Source: CALMEC01 sp964628685 (GTDB taxonomy: Bacteria > Actinomycetota > Thermoleophilia > Miltoncostaeales > Miltoncostaeaceae). From it: a DNA stretch of 64,000 nt. A model generated the notes under the pieces. That model made no database searches and had not been told where the DNA came from. It saw only the letters and a list, made by a program, of their open reading frames with translations. The stretch is from the NCBI GenBank assembly GCA_964628685.1, contig CAZVNM010000003.1, positions 62,001 to 126,000 of the forward strand, written 5' to 3'. Made by a program: the position numbers and the translations under genes. This document shows, in pieces, positions 55,149 through 63,283 of this stretch. Every line of letters begins with the position of its first letter. Positions within the stretch are counted from its first letter, which is position 1.

Positions 55149-55679
55149 ATGACGGACTTTCTTTTCATCGGTGGCCGCAGCGCGCTCGACCTGTGCAACA
55201 CGGTCGACGAGCACGGCGACCACCTGGACAGCCCGCAGGCGCTCGCCCGCTGGTTGCAGGCGGCGGGTCTGACGACCCCGTGTGCACCGCCCACCCATGA
55301 TGACCTGGATCGGGTCATCCGTCTGCGTGGAGCGTTGCGCGCTGCCTTCGTGAGCCACGACGCGGTCCGCGTGACCACGCTGACCGACGAGTGGCTGGGC
55401 GATTCGACGTGGCGTCTATCGGTCGACCGCGAGCGGATGACCGTGAGCTTCCGTCCCGAGTCCGCCGACTGTCACTGCGCCGTCGCGCCGCTCCTGCTGG
55501 ACGCCCTGGACCTCGCCCGCGACGGGATCCAGCTGGTTCGCGAGTGCGCCTCGGAGCGCTGCACCCTCATCTACGAGGACGTGAGCCGCAACCACAGCCG
55601 GCGCTGGTGTTCGATGGACCGATGCGGCTCACGTGCGAAGGCCCACACCTACTACGAGCGGCACAAGCGCCGCGGCTGA
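55149..55679 (+). CDS. CGNR zinc-finger (ABATE-domain) transcriptional regulator
   Basis: 176 residues. FIGGRSALDLCNTVDEHGDHLDSPQALARWL is the ABATE domain, and the C-terminal CASERCTLIYEDVSRNHSRRWCSMDRCGSRAKAH region is the CGNR finger (two Cys pairs; here GSR replaces GNR) thought to bind DNA. It is divergent from a hydrolase-like gene across an 80-base AT-rich gap, the usual arrangement of a local regulator. Confidence 0.88.
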   Translation: MTDFLFIGGRSALDLCNTVDEHGDHLDSPQALARWLQAAGLTTPCAPPTHDDLDRVIRLRGALRAAFVSHDAVRVTTLTDEWLGDSTWRLSVDRERMTVSFRPESADCHCAVAPLLLDALDLARDGIQLVRECASERCTLIYEDVSRNHSRRWCSMDRCGSRAKAHTYYERHKRRG

Positions 55680-55729
55680 GGACGCCGCCGATTGGCCGGC
55701 GGCATCCAGCGCACGGGTGCCCGCGCGGG

Positions 55730-56236
55730 CTACGCCTGCGGCGCGGCGTCCCCGTCGGTCTCGGCCGGCCCGAACTCGCCGTGGGCGATCTGGGCGAGCG
55801 CACGGATGATGCTGACGCAGGTCGCGTCGCTCACCGCCACCTGCACCACGCTCTCGTCGGCGTCCTGGAACGCCAGCGTCCAGTGCGGCACCAGGCCGTC
55901 GGGCATCTGCTGCGGCGGGGTGACCGACATGCCGATGAGCTGCGGGTTCATCACCCAGAACATGCCCTCCGGCAGACCGACGACCTCCGGCTGCCAGTTG
56001 ATCGCCTCGGCCGGCAGCTCCTGACGCATCGGCTCGGCCTGCGTGAAGGCGCCCATCATGCCCTCGGCGTCCGTCACGCTGATCGGCACGTGCAGCGCCA
56101 GGTTGGCGCCGCTGCGAAACTCGAGCATGGCGGCGGGCTCGGTGCCCTCCTCGGGCGGCTCCTGCCCCTCCGGCACCTCGTACTCCACCGGATGGGCCTG
56201 GAACTCGGTGGCGTGGAATCCAAGCGTCATTCTCAT
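55730..56236 (-). CDS. Hypothetical protein
   Basis: 168 residues from the ATG at 56236 (a second Met two codons later at 56230). Acidic and Met/Pro-rich: HPVEYEVPEGQEPPEEG, PQLIGMSVTPPQQMPDG. Mostly beta with a helical C-terminus (CVSIIRALAQIAHGEF). No family recognised. Confidence 0.6.
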   Translation of the reverse strand: MRMTLGFHATEFQAHPVEYEVPEGQEPPEEGTEPAAMLEFRSGANLALHVPISVTDAEGMMGAFTQAEPMRQELPAEAINWQPEVVGLPEGMFWVMNPQLIGMSVTPPQQMPDGLVPHWTLAFQDADESVVQVAVSDATCVSIIRALAQIAHGEFGPAETDGDAAPQA

Positions 56237-56346
56237 GGGCGTGATGTTGTCACACGGTCTGACGACGGGCCGCCGTCCCGGTCGCACGTTTTCCGGAACG
56301 TGAAAAGCGGATGCGGGCGCGGGAAGCCGGCGGGCCCCTCCGTCCC

Positions 56347-57966
56347 CTAGCGCCGTCCCCGCTGCGGCACCCGCTCCTCGTCCGCCGGACCGCTTCGCAC
56401 CGTGCGACCCAGCAGGCGCATGGCCTTGAGCCCCAGGGAGAGCTTCTCCCGGTCGTCGCTTCTGCCGACGTCCAGGCCGGCCAGCTCGGCGATGCGGTCA
56501 AGGCGGTAGCGGACGGTGTGGCGGTGGGTGTAGAGCCGTGCGGCGGTGGCCGCCAGGTTGCCGTCCAGTTCGAGGTAGGTGGCGAGCGTCCCCACCAGAT
56601 CGGTCTGGTACTGCTCGTCGTAGGCCACGAGCGGTTCGAGCGTGGACTCGTAGAAGGAGGAGAGCTCCTCCGGGCGGTCGGCGAAGATCTGGAAGAGCAG
56701 CTTGTAGGTGCCGGTCTCCTCGAAGGTGACCACCTCGCCGGCGCGGCCCAGTCGCTGGCCGATGGTGAGGGCGAGCTCGGCCTCGTCCAACGCGGACCCC
56801 AGACGCTCGGGTTCGCGGGTGGGGCGCGAGAGCGCCATGGTGATGGCCGCCCCGGGCACCGAATCGCCGGTGGCGGCGAGGAGCCGCCGCGCCAGATCGT
56901 GCGCGCGCTCGTCCACCGCCGGCCCGTCGTCCTCCGGCGGGGTCGGCAGCAGCACCATCAACTTGCCGTCCATCCAGTCGGTGAGCGCGCGCGGCCAGTG
57001 CAGGTCGAGCACGCCGCGCACCTGCCCGACGAAGCGACGGGCGGCGCGGGCGTCGAGGACGGCGCCGTCCGGGGGGACGACCGTGCCGATCATCCCCACC
57101 GCCCCGTTGGAGAGGTCGGCCCCGAGCAGGCGCGCCCGCCTGACGATGGAGTCCCGGTCCACGACGCCGCCGGCGATGAGGTCCTCCAGGAGCTCGCCGC
57201 GCAACCGTGACTCGGCCTCCAGGCGCGCCTCGTCCCGGGCCCCCTCCACCGCGCAGGCGACGAGCACCTCACCCACGACGGGTCCGTCCAGGTCGAGGCC
57301 GTCGGGGTCCCAGACGACGATCGCCCCCACCGGTCCGCCGGCACCGGGGATCGCCAGCACGGCGGCCCCGTCCACCCCACCGCCGACAAGCCCGGTGAGT
57401 ACATCGTCGCCCCGCGCGGCCAGCACACCCTCGATCCGTTCTCCCAGCGCCTCCAGGCGTTCCTCCGACACACCGGCGGTTCCCAGGAGGTCGAGGTAGA
57501 CGTCGAGGAGCGCCACGGGTCGGTCGAGGGCCGCGTGCGCCGTCCCGGCCACCGCCGCGTACCCGCCGCCGCTCAGGACCACCTGCCGCAGGTCGCGGCG
57601 CACCGACTCGGCGCGCGCCGCATCGGGTCCGCCGATCGCCCGCGCGACGGCCAGGACGACGGCGCTCCAGCCGGCCGGGTCGGGCAGGAGGAGGACGGGT
57701 GCGTCCAGTGGCCGGTCGGGTGGCCGGTGCGTGATGAGTGCCGCGCAGCCGGTCGGGACCGTGTCGGGAAGCCGGTCGGCGGCGATGAGGACGGTGCCGG
57801 GCGACAGGTCCGCCCGTTCGGTGAGCGGCTCGAGGCCGCGGACCGGTGCCGACAGGTCCGCGTCGGCGGGGATGATCCGCACACCGTCGAGCTCCGGGAG
57901 GGCGAGCAGGTCGGCCAGCGTCGCGACGATCGCATCGACGCGTTGCTTGCGCGTGGCCTTCGGCAT
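56347..57966 (-). CDS. PucR/CdaR-family transcriptional regulator
   Basis: 539 residues. A central GAF-like/GGDEF-like region precedes the C-terminal PucR helix-turn-helix, recognised by LVGTLATYLELDGNLAATAARLYTHRHTVRYRLDRI. PucR-type proteins sense purine breakdown products, polyamines or other nitrogen sources. It is divergent from a glutamine synthetase gene with a 90-base gap, so control of that gene is likely. The ATG at 57966 follows GAGACT by seven bases. Confidence 0.88.
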   Translation of the reverse strand: MPKATRKQRVDAIVATLADLLALPELDGVRIIPADADLSAPVRGLEPLTERADLSPGTVLIAADRLPDTVPTGCAALITHRPPDRPLDAPVLLLPDPAGWSAVVLAVARAIGGPDAARAESVRRDLRQVVLSGGGYAAVAGTAHAALDRPVALLDVYLDLLGTAGVSEERLEALGERIEGVLAARGDDVLTGLVGGGVDGAAVLAIPGAGGPVGAIVVWDPDGLDLDGPVVGEVLVACAVEGARDEARLEAESRLRGELLEDLIAGGVVDRDSIVRRARLLGADLSNGAVGMIGTVVPPDGAVLDARAARRFVGQVRGVLDLHWPRALTDWMDGKLMVLLPTPPEDDGPAVDERAHDLARRLLAATGDSVPGAAITMALSRPTREPERLGSALDEAELALTIGQRLGRAGEVVTFEETGTYKLLFQIFADRPEELSSFYESTLEPLVAYDEQYQTDLVGTLATYLELDGNLAATAARLYTHRHTVRYRLDRIAELAGLDVGRSDDREKLSLGLKAMRLLGRTVRSGPADEERVPQRGRR

Positions 57967-58056
57967 CCGTGCAAGTCTCGCACGTCGGCCGCCGCCGCTG
58001 TCGAACCGCACGGCACTGATAGCGTCGAAGCCCGTGACGGCAGGGGAGGAACCGCG

Positions 58057-59379
58057 GTGACGACCGAAGAGGTGCTCGCGACGATCGACGAGCGCGACGT
58101 CAAGTTCATCCGCCTGTGGTTCACCGACATCCTCGGTCAGCTGAAGAGCTTCGCCATCACGCGTGAGGACGTGGCCTCGGCGATGGAACGCGGCATGGGC
58201 TTCGACGGGTCGTCCATCACCGGTTTCAACGCCATCGAGGAGTCGGACATGATCGCCATGCCCGACCCGTCGACCTTCGCCGTCCTCCCCTATCGCCCGC
58301 AGGAGCAGGCGGTCGCCAGGATGTTCTGCGACATCCGCCTGCCCAACGGCATGCCGTACGAGGGCGACCCCCGCCACGTGCTGCGCCAGGCCATCGACCG
58401 GGCCGCGCGCATGGGCTTCTCGAACGTCTTCCTGGGCACCGAGATGGAGTTCTTCTACTTCCGCGACAGCCGGTCGCCCGAGCCCCTGGACCGGGGCGGG
58501 TACTTCGACCTCACCACCCTGGACGCGGCCAGCGACGTGCGGCGCGAGACGGTGCTGGCGCTGGAGTCGATGGGGATCGACACCGAGTACTCCCACCACG
58601 AGGTGGGCCCGTCGCAGCACGAGATCGACATGCGCTTCGCGGACGCCCTGCGCATGGCCGACAACGTCATGACCTACCGCACCGTGGTGAAGGAGGTCGC
58701 GCACAAGCACGGCTATCACGCCACGTTCATGCCGAAGCCCCTGCCCGACGCCAACGGCAACGGCATGCACACCCACCAGAGCCTCTTCCGCGACGGCGAG
58801 AACGCCTTCCACGACCCGGACGACGAGCTGCACCTCTCGGACGTGGCCAAGAACTTCATCGCCGGCCAGCTGCGCCATGCGCGCGAGATGTCGTGCGTGT
58901 TCGCCCAGTGGGTCAACTCGTACAAGCGGCTGGTGCCGGGGTACGAGGCGCCGGTGCACATCGCCTGGAGCCACCGCAACCGCTCGGCGCTCATCCGGGT
59001 GCCGATGCACCGTCCCGACACGGCCGCCAGCATGCGGGTGGAGATCCGCTGCCCCGATCCGGCGTGCAACCCGTACCTCACGTTCGCGGCGCTGCTGCAC
59101 GCGGGGCTGGACGGCATCGAGCACGGCTACGAGCTGCCGCCGGCCATGGACATGAACCTCTACGACCTCACCCACGACGAGCGCATGCGGGTGGGGATCG
59201 AGTCGCTGCCGGAGTCGCTGGGCGAGGCCATCGAGATCGGGGCGGACAGCGAGTTCCTGCTGCGCGCGTTCGGCGAGCACGTGCACCGGCGGTTGGTGGA
59301 CATCAAGCGCCGCGAGTGGAGCGACTACCGCGGTCAGGTCACCCCGTGGGAGATCGCGCGGTACCTGCCCATCCTGTAG
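58057..59379 (+). CDS. glnA: Type I glutamine synthetase
   Basis: 440 residues, the length of the GSI-alpha class. MGFDGSSITGF, FLGTEMEFFYF (metal-binding Glu), HHEVGPSQHEID, GNGMHTHQSL, the ATP-site RVPMHRP and VEIRCPDPACNPYLTFAALL are signatures. It makes glutamine from glutamate, ammonia and ATP. The segment that holds the adenylylation Tyr in longer GSI-beta enzymes is not present. The GTG at 58057 has GGGGAGG upstream. The divergent PucR-type gene suggests that this copy serves a particular nitrogen source. Confidence 0.92.
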   Translation: MTTEEVLATIDERDVKFIRLWFTDILGQLKSFAITREDVASAMERGMGFDGSSITGFNAIEESDMIAMPDPSTFAVLPYRPQEQAVARMFCDIRLPNGMPYEGDPRHVLRQAIDRAARMGFSNVFLGTEMEFFYFRDSRSPEPLDRGGYFDLTTLDAASDVRRETVLALESMGIDTEYSHHEVGPSQHEIDMRFADALRMADNVMTYRTVVKEVAHKHGYHATFMPKPLPDANGNGMHTHQSLFRDGENAFHDPDDELHLSDVAKNFIAGQLRHAREMSCVFAQWVNSYKRLVPGYEAPVHIAWSHRNRSALIRVPMHRPDTAASMRVEIRCPDPACNPYLTFAALLHAGLDGIEHGYELPPAMDMNLYDLTHDERMRVGIESLPESLGEAIEIGADSEFLLRAFGEHVHRRLVDIKRREWSDYRGQVTPWEIARYLPIL

Positions 59380-59442
59380 GCGGGACGGTGGCGCCGCCGG
59401 TCCTGTGGGACGTGCCCGGCGGCGGGTGGCCGGGTCGGCGTC

Positions 59443-59475
59443 CGCACGCGCCCGGTGCCCGGCACGTCACGTGCG
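59443..59475 (+). repeat. Diverged copy of repeat B
   Basis: CGCACG...CCCGGTGCCCGGCACGT...CGTGCG, 33 bases, sharing the GGTGCC.GGCAC core and complementary ends. Confidence 0.5.
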
Positions 59476-59583
59476 TGACGCCTGCGCGGCTCGGAGCGTC
59501 GGCGCATCCGGTGCCGCCATCGCCTGACCCATCCCGTGCGGGCCGCGTCCGTTCGCAGGAGGGAGGTTCTCGGCCGACCCGAC

Positions 59584-59589
59584 TAGACT
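59584..59589 (+). promoter_or_regulatory. TAGACT -10 box
   Basis: Seven bases before the GTG at 59597; leaderless pattern. Confidence 0.5.
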
Positions 59590-59596
59590 CCACACG

Positions 59597-60448
59597 GTGA
59601 TCACGCCCGCGGCCACCTTCGGACTCGACGGCTGGCCCGAGAAGGCGCTCTTCGTGGGCATCGCGGTGGCCGCCGCCGTCGTGGCCTTCGCGATCATCCG
59701 CATCACGACCCCCCGCCTGGAGCGTCGCGCCGGCCGCAGCGCCGACCCGGTCAAGTGGCAGCAGCGTCGCACCGCCGTCGCCCTCCTCGCCACGGCGCTT
59801 CGCTACGTGGTGCTGATCGCCGCCCTCTTCACGATCATCGCGATCCTCTCGGGGGCGCGCGGCATCAGCGCACTGGGTGGTGGCGCGGTCCTCGCAGTGA
59901 TGATCGGGTTCGCCAGCCAACGGCTTCTCACCGACGTGATCGCCGGCTTCTTCATCCTGTTCGAGGGGCAGTACGGGGTGGGCGACGTCGTGACGATCGA
60001 ACTCTCCAAGTACACGGGCGTCGTCGAATCGCTCGGCATCCGCACCACCGTGATCCGCCAGGCCGACGGCAGCCGCTGCATCGTGCCCAACGGGTCGATC
60101 ACCGGTGTGCGCCGCTTCACCTCGGTGCAGTCCGCGCTCACCCTGATCCTCATGACGCGCGACCCCGACGCGGTGGAACGCGGCCTTCGCGACCTGGGCG
60201 GACTGGCCGCCCGCAGCCGCGGGCTGGTGGGGCCACCGCACGACATGGAGCGCATCGACGTGGGCGACGGCATCACCGTGGTGCGGATCACCATCGAGGT
60301 GCCGGCCGCCCGCCTGAACGAGTCGGAGACGCTCGTGACCCAGGCGATCACGACGCGGCTGGGCGAGGCGCTTCTGGGTGATCCGGTGGTGGTCCCGGTG
60401 GAGCACGCTCCCGATAGCCTGCGGCCGCCCATGGAAACCGCAGCATGA
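59597..60448 (+). CDS. MscS-type small-conductance mechanosensitive channel
   Basis: 283 residues. Three membrane helices are visible; the pore helix is ISALGGGAVLAVMIGFASQRLLTDVIAGFFILFE, followed by the beta domain (YGVGDVVTIELSKYTGVVESLGIRTTVIRQADGSRCIVPNGSI). It releases solutes under hypo-osmotic shock. The stop overlaps the next glycosyltransferase gene's ATG. A TAGCCT box inside its 3' end (60414-60419) may be a promoter for that gene. Confidence 0.92.
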   Translation: MITPAATFGLDGWPEKALFVGIAVAAAVVAFAIIRITTPRLERRAGRSADPVKWQQRRTAVALLATALRYVVLIAALFTIIAILSGARGISALGGGAVLAVMIGFASQRLLTDVIAGFFILFEGQYGVGDVVTIELSKYTGVVESLGIRTTVIRQADGSRCIVPNGSITGVRRFTSVQSALTLILMTRDPDAVERGLRDLGGLAARSRGLVGPPHDMERIDVGDGITVVRITIEVPAARLNESETLVTQAITTRLGEALLGDPVVVPVEHAPDSLRPPMETAA

Positions 60449-61626
60449 GCAACAGCCGGCTCCGCGTCGCCGTCGACCTGCGCTCGGTCACCGAGGGTGG
60501 CCGCGGCGGCGTCGTGCGCTTCGCGGTCGGCATCACCGAGGCGCTCGCCAAGCGCGAGACCGTCACGGTGCTGCCCTTCGCGTCCGGCGACATACCGGGG
60601 CTCAGCGTCCCGCTCCACCACATCCGCGCCAACCGCTCGGGTGCCAAGGAGCAGGTCGCGCTGCCCGCCCTGCTGCAGAGGCTGGACGCGGACGTGCTGC
60701 TCTCGCCGGCCAACGTCGGCCTGCCGCTCATCTCGCCGTGTCCGATGGTGCTGGTGGTGCACGACGTGGCGGACTGGGACGGCGACGTCAGCGACACGGC
60801 CGGCCAGCCCGGCGGCACGGTCCTGTCGGCCGCCGGGACGGCACTGTCGCTGGGTCGCGCCGCGCTCATCACGACGGTCTCCGAGCACGTGGCGGGCATG
60901 GTGCGCCGGCGTCTCGGCATCGCGGAGGATCGCATCCGGGTCGCCTCCGGCGGCGTCGACCAGCGGTTCTTCGACGACCCCGGCGCCGATGCGATCGAGA
61001 TCGTGCGCACGGCCTACGGGGTGATTCCGGGGAGCGTGCTGCACGTCGGGAGCCTGCGCGTGCGGCGGGATCTGCCCACCGTGGTCCGGGCGGTGGCGTC
61101 GCTTCCCCCTGACGTGGCGCCGCGACTGGTTCTGGCGGGAGCCGGTCCGGCGGAGGAGGGGCTGCGGTCGATGGCGCGCATGATCGGCGTGGCCGACCGC
61201 CTGCACCTCACGGGTTTCGTGGACGACGCCGACCTTCCGGCGATCTACCGCGCCGCCGACTGCATGGTGATGGCCGGCACCGCCGAGGGGTTCGGTCTGC
61301 AGGTCCTGGAGGCCATGGCGTGCGGGACACCGGTCATCGCCGCCCGTGCCGGCGCGCTGCCGGTCGTGGCCGGTCGCGCCGGCCGCCTGTTCCCGGCGGG
61401 CGACGCCCCGGCCCTGGCACGCCATCTGCGCGAGGTGCTCGGTTCGGAGCGCGAGCGGCAGCGCATGTCGGAACTTGGTCACGAGCAAGCCGCCCGGTAC
61501 ACGTGGGAGATCGCGGCGCGCCGGTTCGAGGAGGTCCTGCGCGAGGCGGTCGCGGGGAGCTCGACGCAGCGGGCGCGGTCCCAGCTGGGGGCGCTGCGCT
61601 CGGTGCGCCGCTGGTTCTCGCGCTAG
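60445..61626 (+). CDS. Glycosyltransferase family 4
   Basis: 393 residues, GT-B fold. DLRSVTEGGRGGVVRF is the N-terminal acceptor-side loop; HVGSLRVRRDLPTVVRAV, LVLAGAGPAEEGLRSM, LTGFVDDADLPAIYRAADCMVM and AEGFGLQVLEAMACGTPVIA (E-x7-E type donor-binding motif) mark GT4. Probably adds a sugar in exopolysaccharide or glycolipid synthesis. Confidence 0.92.
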   Translation: MSNSRLRVAVDLRSVTEGGRGGVVRFAVGITEALAKRETVTVLPFASGDIPGLSVPLHHIRANRSGAKEQVALPALLQRLDADVLLSPANVGLPLISPCPMVLVVHDVADWDGDVSDTAGQPGGTVLSAAGTALSLGRAALITTVSEHVAGMVRRRLGIAEDRIRVASGGVDQRFFDDPGADAIEIVRTAYGVIPGSVLHVGSLRVRRDLPTVVRAVASLPPDVAPRLVLAGAGPAEEGLRSMARMIGVADRLHLTGFVDDADLPAIYRAADCMVMAGTAEGFGLQVLEAMACGTPVIAARAGALPVVAGRAGRLFPAGDAPALARHLREVLGSERERQRMSELGHEQAARYTWEIAARRFEEVLREAVAGSSTQRARSQLGALRSVRRWFSR

Positions 61627-61729
61627 GGACCGATCGGCCAGGTCCCGGTGGGCGCCACGCATCCGACGCGTCATCCGACCACCGCACAACCGCCGGTCGC
61701 GACGACACCGTGATCGGGCGGACGAAGCA

Positions 61730-61760
61730 CGCAAGTTACGTGCCAGGCACCAGGCGTGCG
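61730..61760 (-). repeat. Dispersed repeat B, copy 6 (inverted)
   Basis: CGCAAGTTACGTGCCAGGCA then CCAGGCGTGCG, between two GT4 genes. Confidence 0.75.
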
Positions 61761-61777
61761 CCGACGCGGACCGGGGC

Positions 61778-62950
61778 TCAGCCGCGGGTGGGCACCACCC
61801 GGTCCAGGAGCTCCTCCCACCGGTCGGCCACGCGATCCCACGTCTGCTCGGCCGCCCACGCGCGTCCGGCAGCACCCAGCCGCCTCCCCAGGGCCACGTC
61901 CCGCTCCAGCCGCTCGAGCTGTCGGCTGTAGCCGGCCGGGTCGAGGTAGACGAGACCGCCGCCGCTTCGTGCGGTCTGACCGGCGATGACCGGTGAGTGG
62001 GCGGTGCCGAGGGTGGGGCGACCGGCGCTCCAGGCCTCGACCAGCACCAGGGAGTAGCTCTCGTTGCGCGACGGCATCACGAGGGCGGTGCAGCCCGCCA
62101 GGAGGTCCGACCGGACCCGGTCCGGGACGCGGCCCAGGTGCAGCGCGAAGTCCGGCATGTCGCGCGGCGGGTCCCCGGGCCCGGCGAAGACGAGGGTGAG
62201 GCGGCCTCCCGCGGCCCGGTAGGCCGCGTGGCAGGCCAGCAGGTCGTCCACCCCCTTGCCGGGGTCCATGCGTCCCACGTAGAGGACGTACGGCCCGGCG
62301 ATCCCCAGGCCGGCCACGCGGGTGGCGTCGCCCGGCTGGGCGGCGGCGATCGCGGCGCCCACGATCGCGTGGGGTCGCGCGCCGATGGCGAAGTGGTCGT
62401 CCACCAGGTCGCGTTCCTCCGGGGTGAGGAAGGCGAAGGCGGCGGCGGCGTTCATCACACCGCGGGTGAGGCCGAAGCGAAGCGGCGGCTCGTTGTGGGC
62501 GGTGGGGACGACGATCGAACGCCCGCGGGTGAGTGGGATCGCGAGCTGCGTCGTGGCGTAGAGGTATGTCCACAGGGCGACGGGTGCCGCGGTCTCCGTG
62601 GCGAGCGCACGCAGGATCCCCGGCGCGATCGGGCCCTGGGCGCGTGCCCAGCGCATCTGGGTGGGCCAGTCGTGGTCGCCCAGGGCGATCCGCCCGGTGA
62701 GGTCGGCGGCCAGAGCGGGATCGGCCGCCAGCGCGTGGTGGCGGCTGACGACCACGCCGTCGTCGTCGGTGGTCCCCTCGTCGGATGCGGGATGCCAGTG
62801 CAGGTACTCGCGTGCCGTCGTGGTGAGGACACGCACCTCGTGACCGCGGGCGGCGAGCGCACGCGCGGTTCCGCGGCAGAGGCCCTCGGCGCCGCCGATG
62901 ATCTCGGCCCCGTAGCGCTGGACGACGAAGACGACCCGACGACCGCTCAT
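61778..62950 (-). CDS. Glycosyltransferase family 4
   Basis: 390 residues. FVVQRYGAEIIGGAEGLCRGTARALAARGHEV is the N-terminal domain typical of GT4 wall/exopolysaccharide enzymes; LYVGRMDPGKGVDDLLACH, LVFAGPGDPP, LHLGRVPDRVRSDLLAGCTALVMPSRNESYSLVLVEAWSAGRPTL give the donor site. The sugar and acceptor are unknown. It lies in the same minus-strand run as the sugar-phosphate transferase gene. Confidence 0.92.
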   Translation of the reverse strand: MSGRRVVFVVQRYGAEIIGGAEGLCRGTARALAARGHEVRVLTTTAREYLHWHPASDEGTTDDDGVVVSRHHALAADPALAADLTGRIALGDHDWPTQMRWARAQGPIAPGILRALATETAAPVALWTYLYATTQLAIPLTRGRSIVVPTAHNEPPLRFGLTRGVMNAAAAFAFLTPEERDLVDDHFAIGARPHAIVGAAIAAAQPGDATRVAGLGIAGPYVLYVGRMDPGKGVDDLLACHAAYRAAGGRLTLVFAGPGDPPRDMPDFALHLGRVPDRVRSDLLAGCTALVMPSRNESYSLVLVEAWSAGRPTLGTAHSPVIAGQTARSGGGLVYLDPAGYSRQLERLERDVALGRRLGAAGRAWAAEQTWDRVADRWEELLDRVVPTRG

Positions 62951-62978
62951 CCGGCGTCGACCGCCATCACCCCGTCGC

Positions 62979-63281
62979 TCACGACTCGGGCGCGTCGTCC
63001 CCGCGTGATCCCTGCCCCTCAAGCTCGGCGACCCGCGCCTCGAGCGCCGCAAGACGCCGGTCGACCCGATGGCGGTCGTGCTCCAGCTGACCGATCAGTT
63101 CCAAGAGGGACGGCGCGATCAACCGCACGAGTCCGCGGCGAAGCCCGGTGACCGCGCGGCCGGCGGGCCCCGCGCGATGCGAGGTGGGCGGTGCCGACAG
63201 TGCGAGCGGGGGGAGGGGCGGCGGCCCGGCCTGGGTGCGCAGCCGGTCCAGCAGGGCGTCCGGGTCGGGGCTCGACGCCAC
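62979..63281 (-). CDS. Small coiled-coil protein
   Basis: 100 residues, GTG start. A Pro-rich N-terminal half precedes a likely coiled coil (LLELIGQLEHDRHRVDRRLAALEARVAELEG). It sits two bases after the sugar transferase gene, suggesting an accessory role in polysaccharide synthesis; no family recognised. Confidence 0.6.
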   Translation of the reverse strand: MASSPDPDALLDRLRTQAGPPPLPPLALSAPPTSHRAGPAGRAVTGLRRGLVRLIAPSLLELIGQLEHDRHRVDRRLAALEARVAELEGQGSRGDDAPES

Positions 63282-63283
63282 GC

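Noticed and set aside
57967..59286. N-terminal extension of the PucR regulator across glnA
   Set aside because: The extension is entirely antisense to a conserved glutamine synthetase; the regulator starts at 57966.
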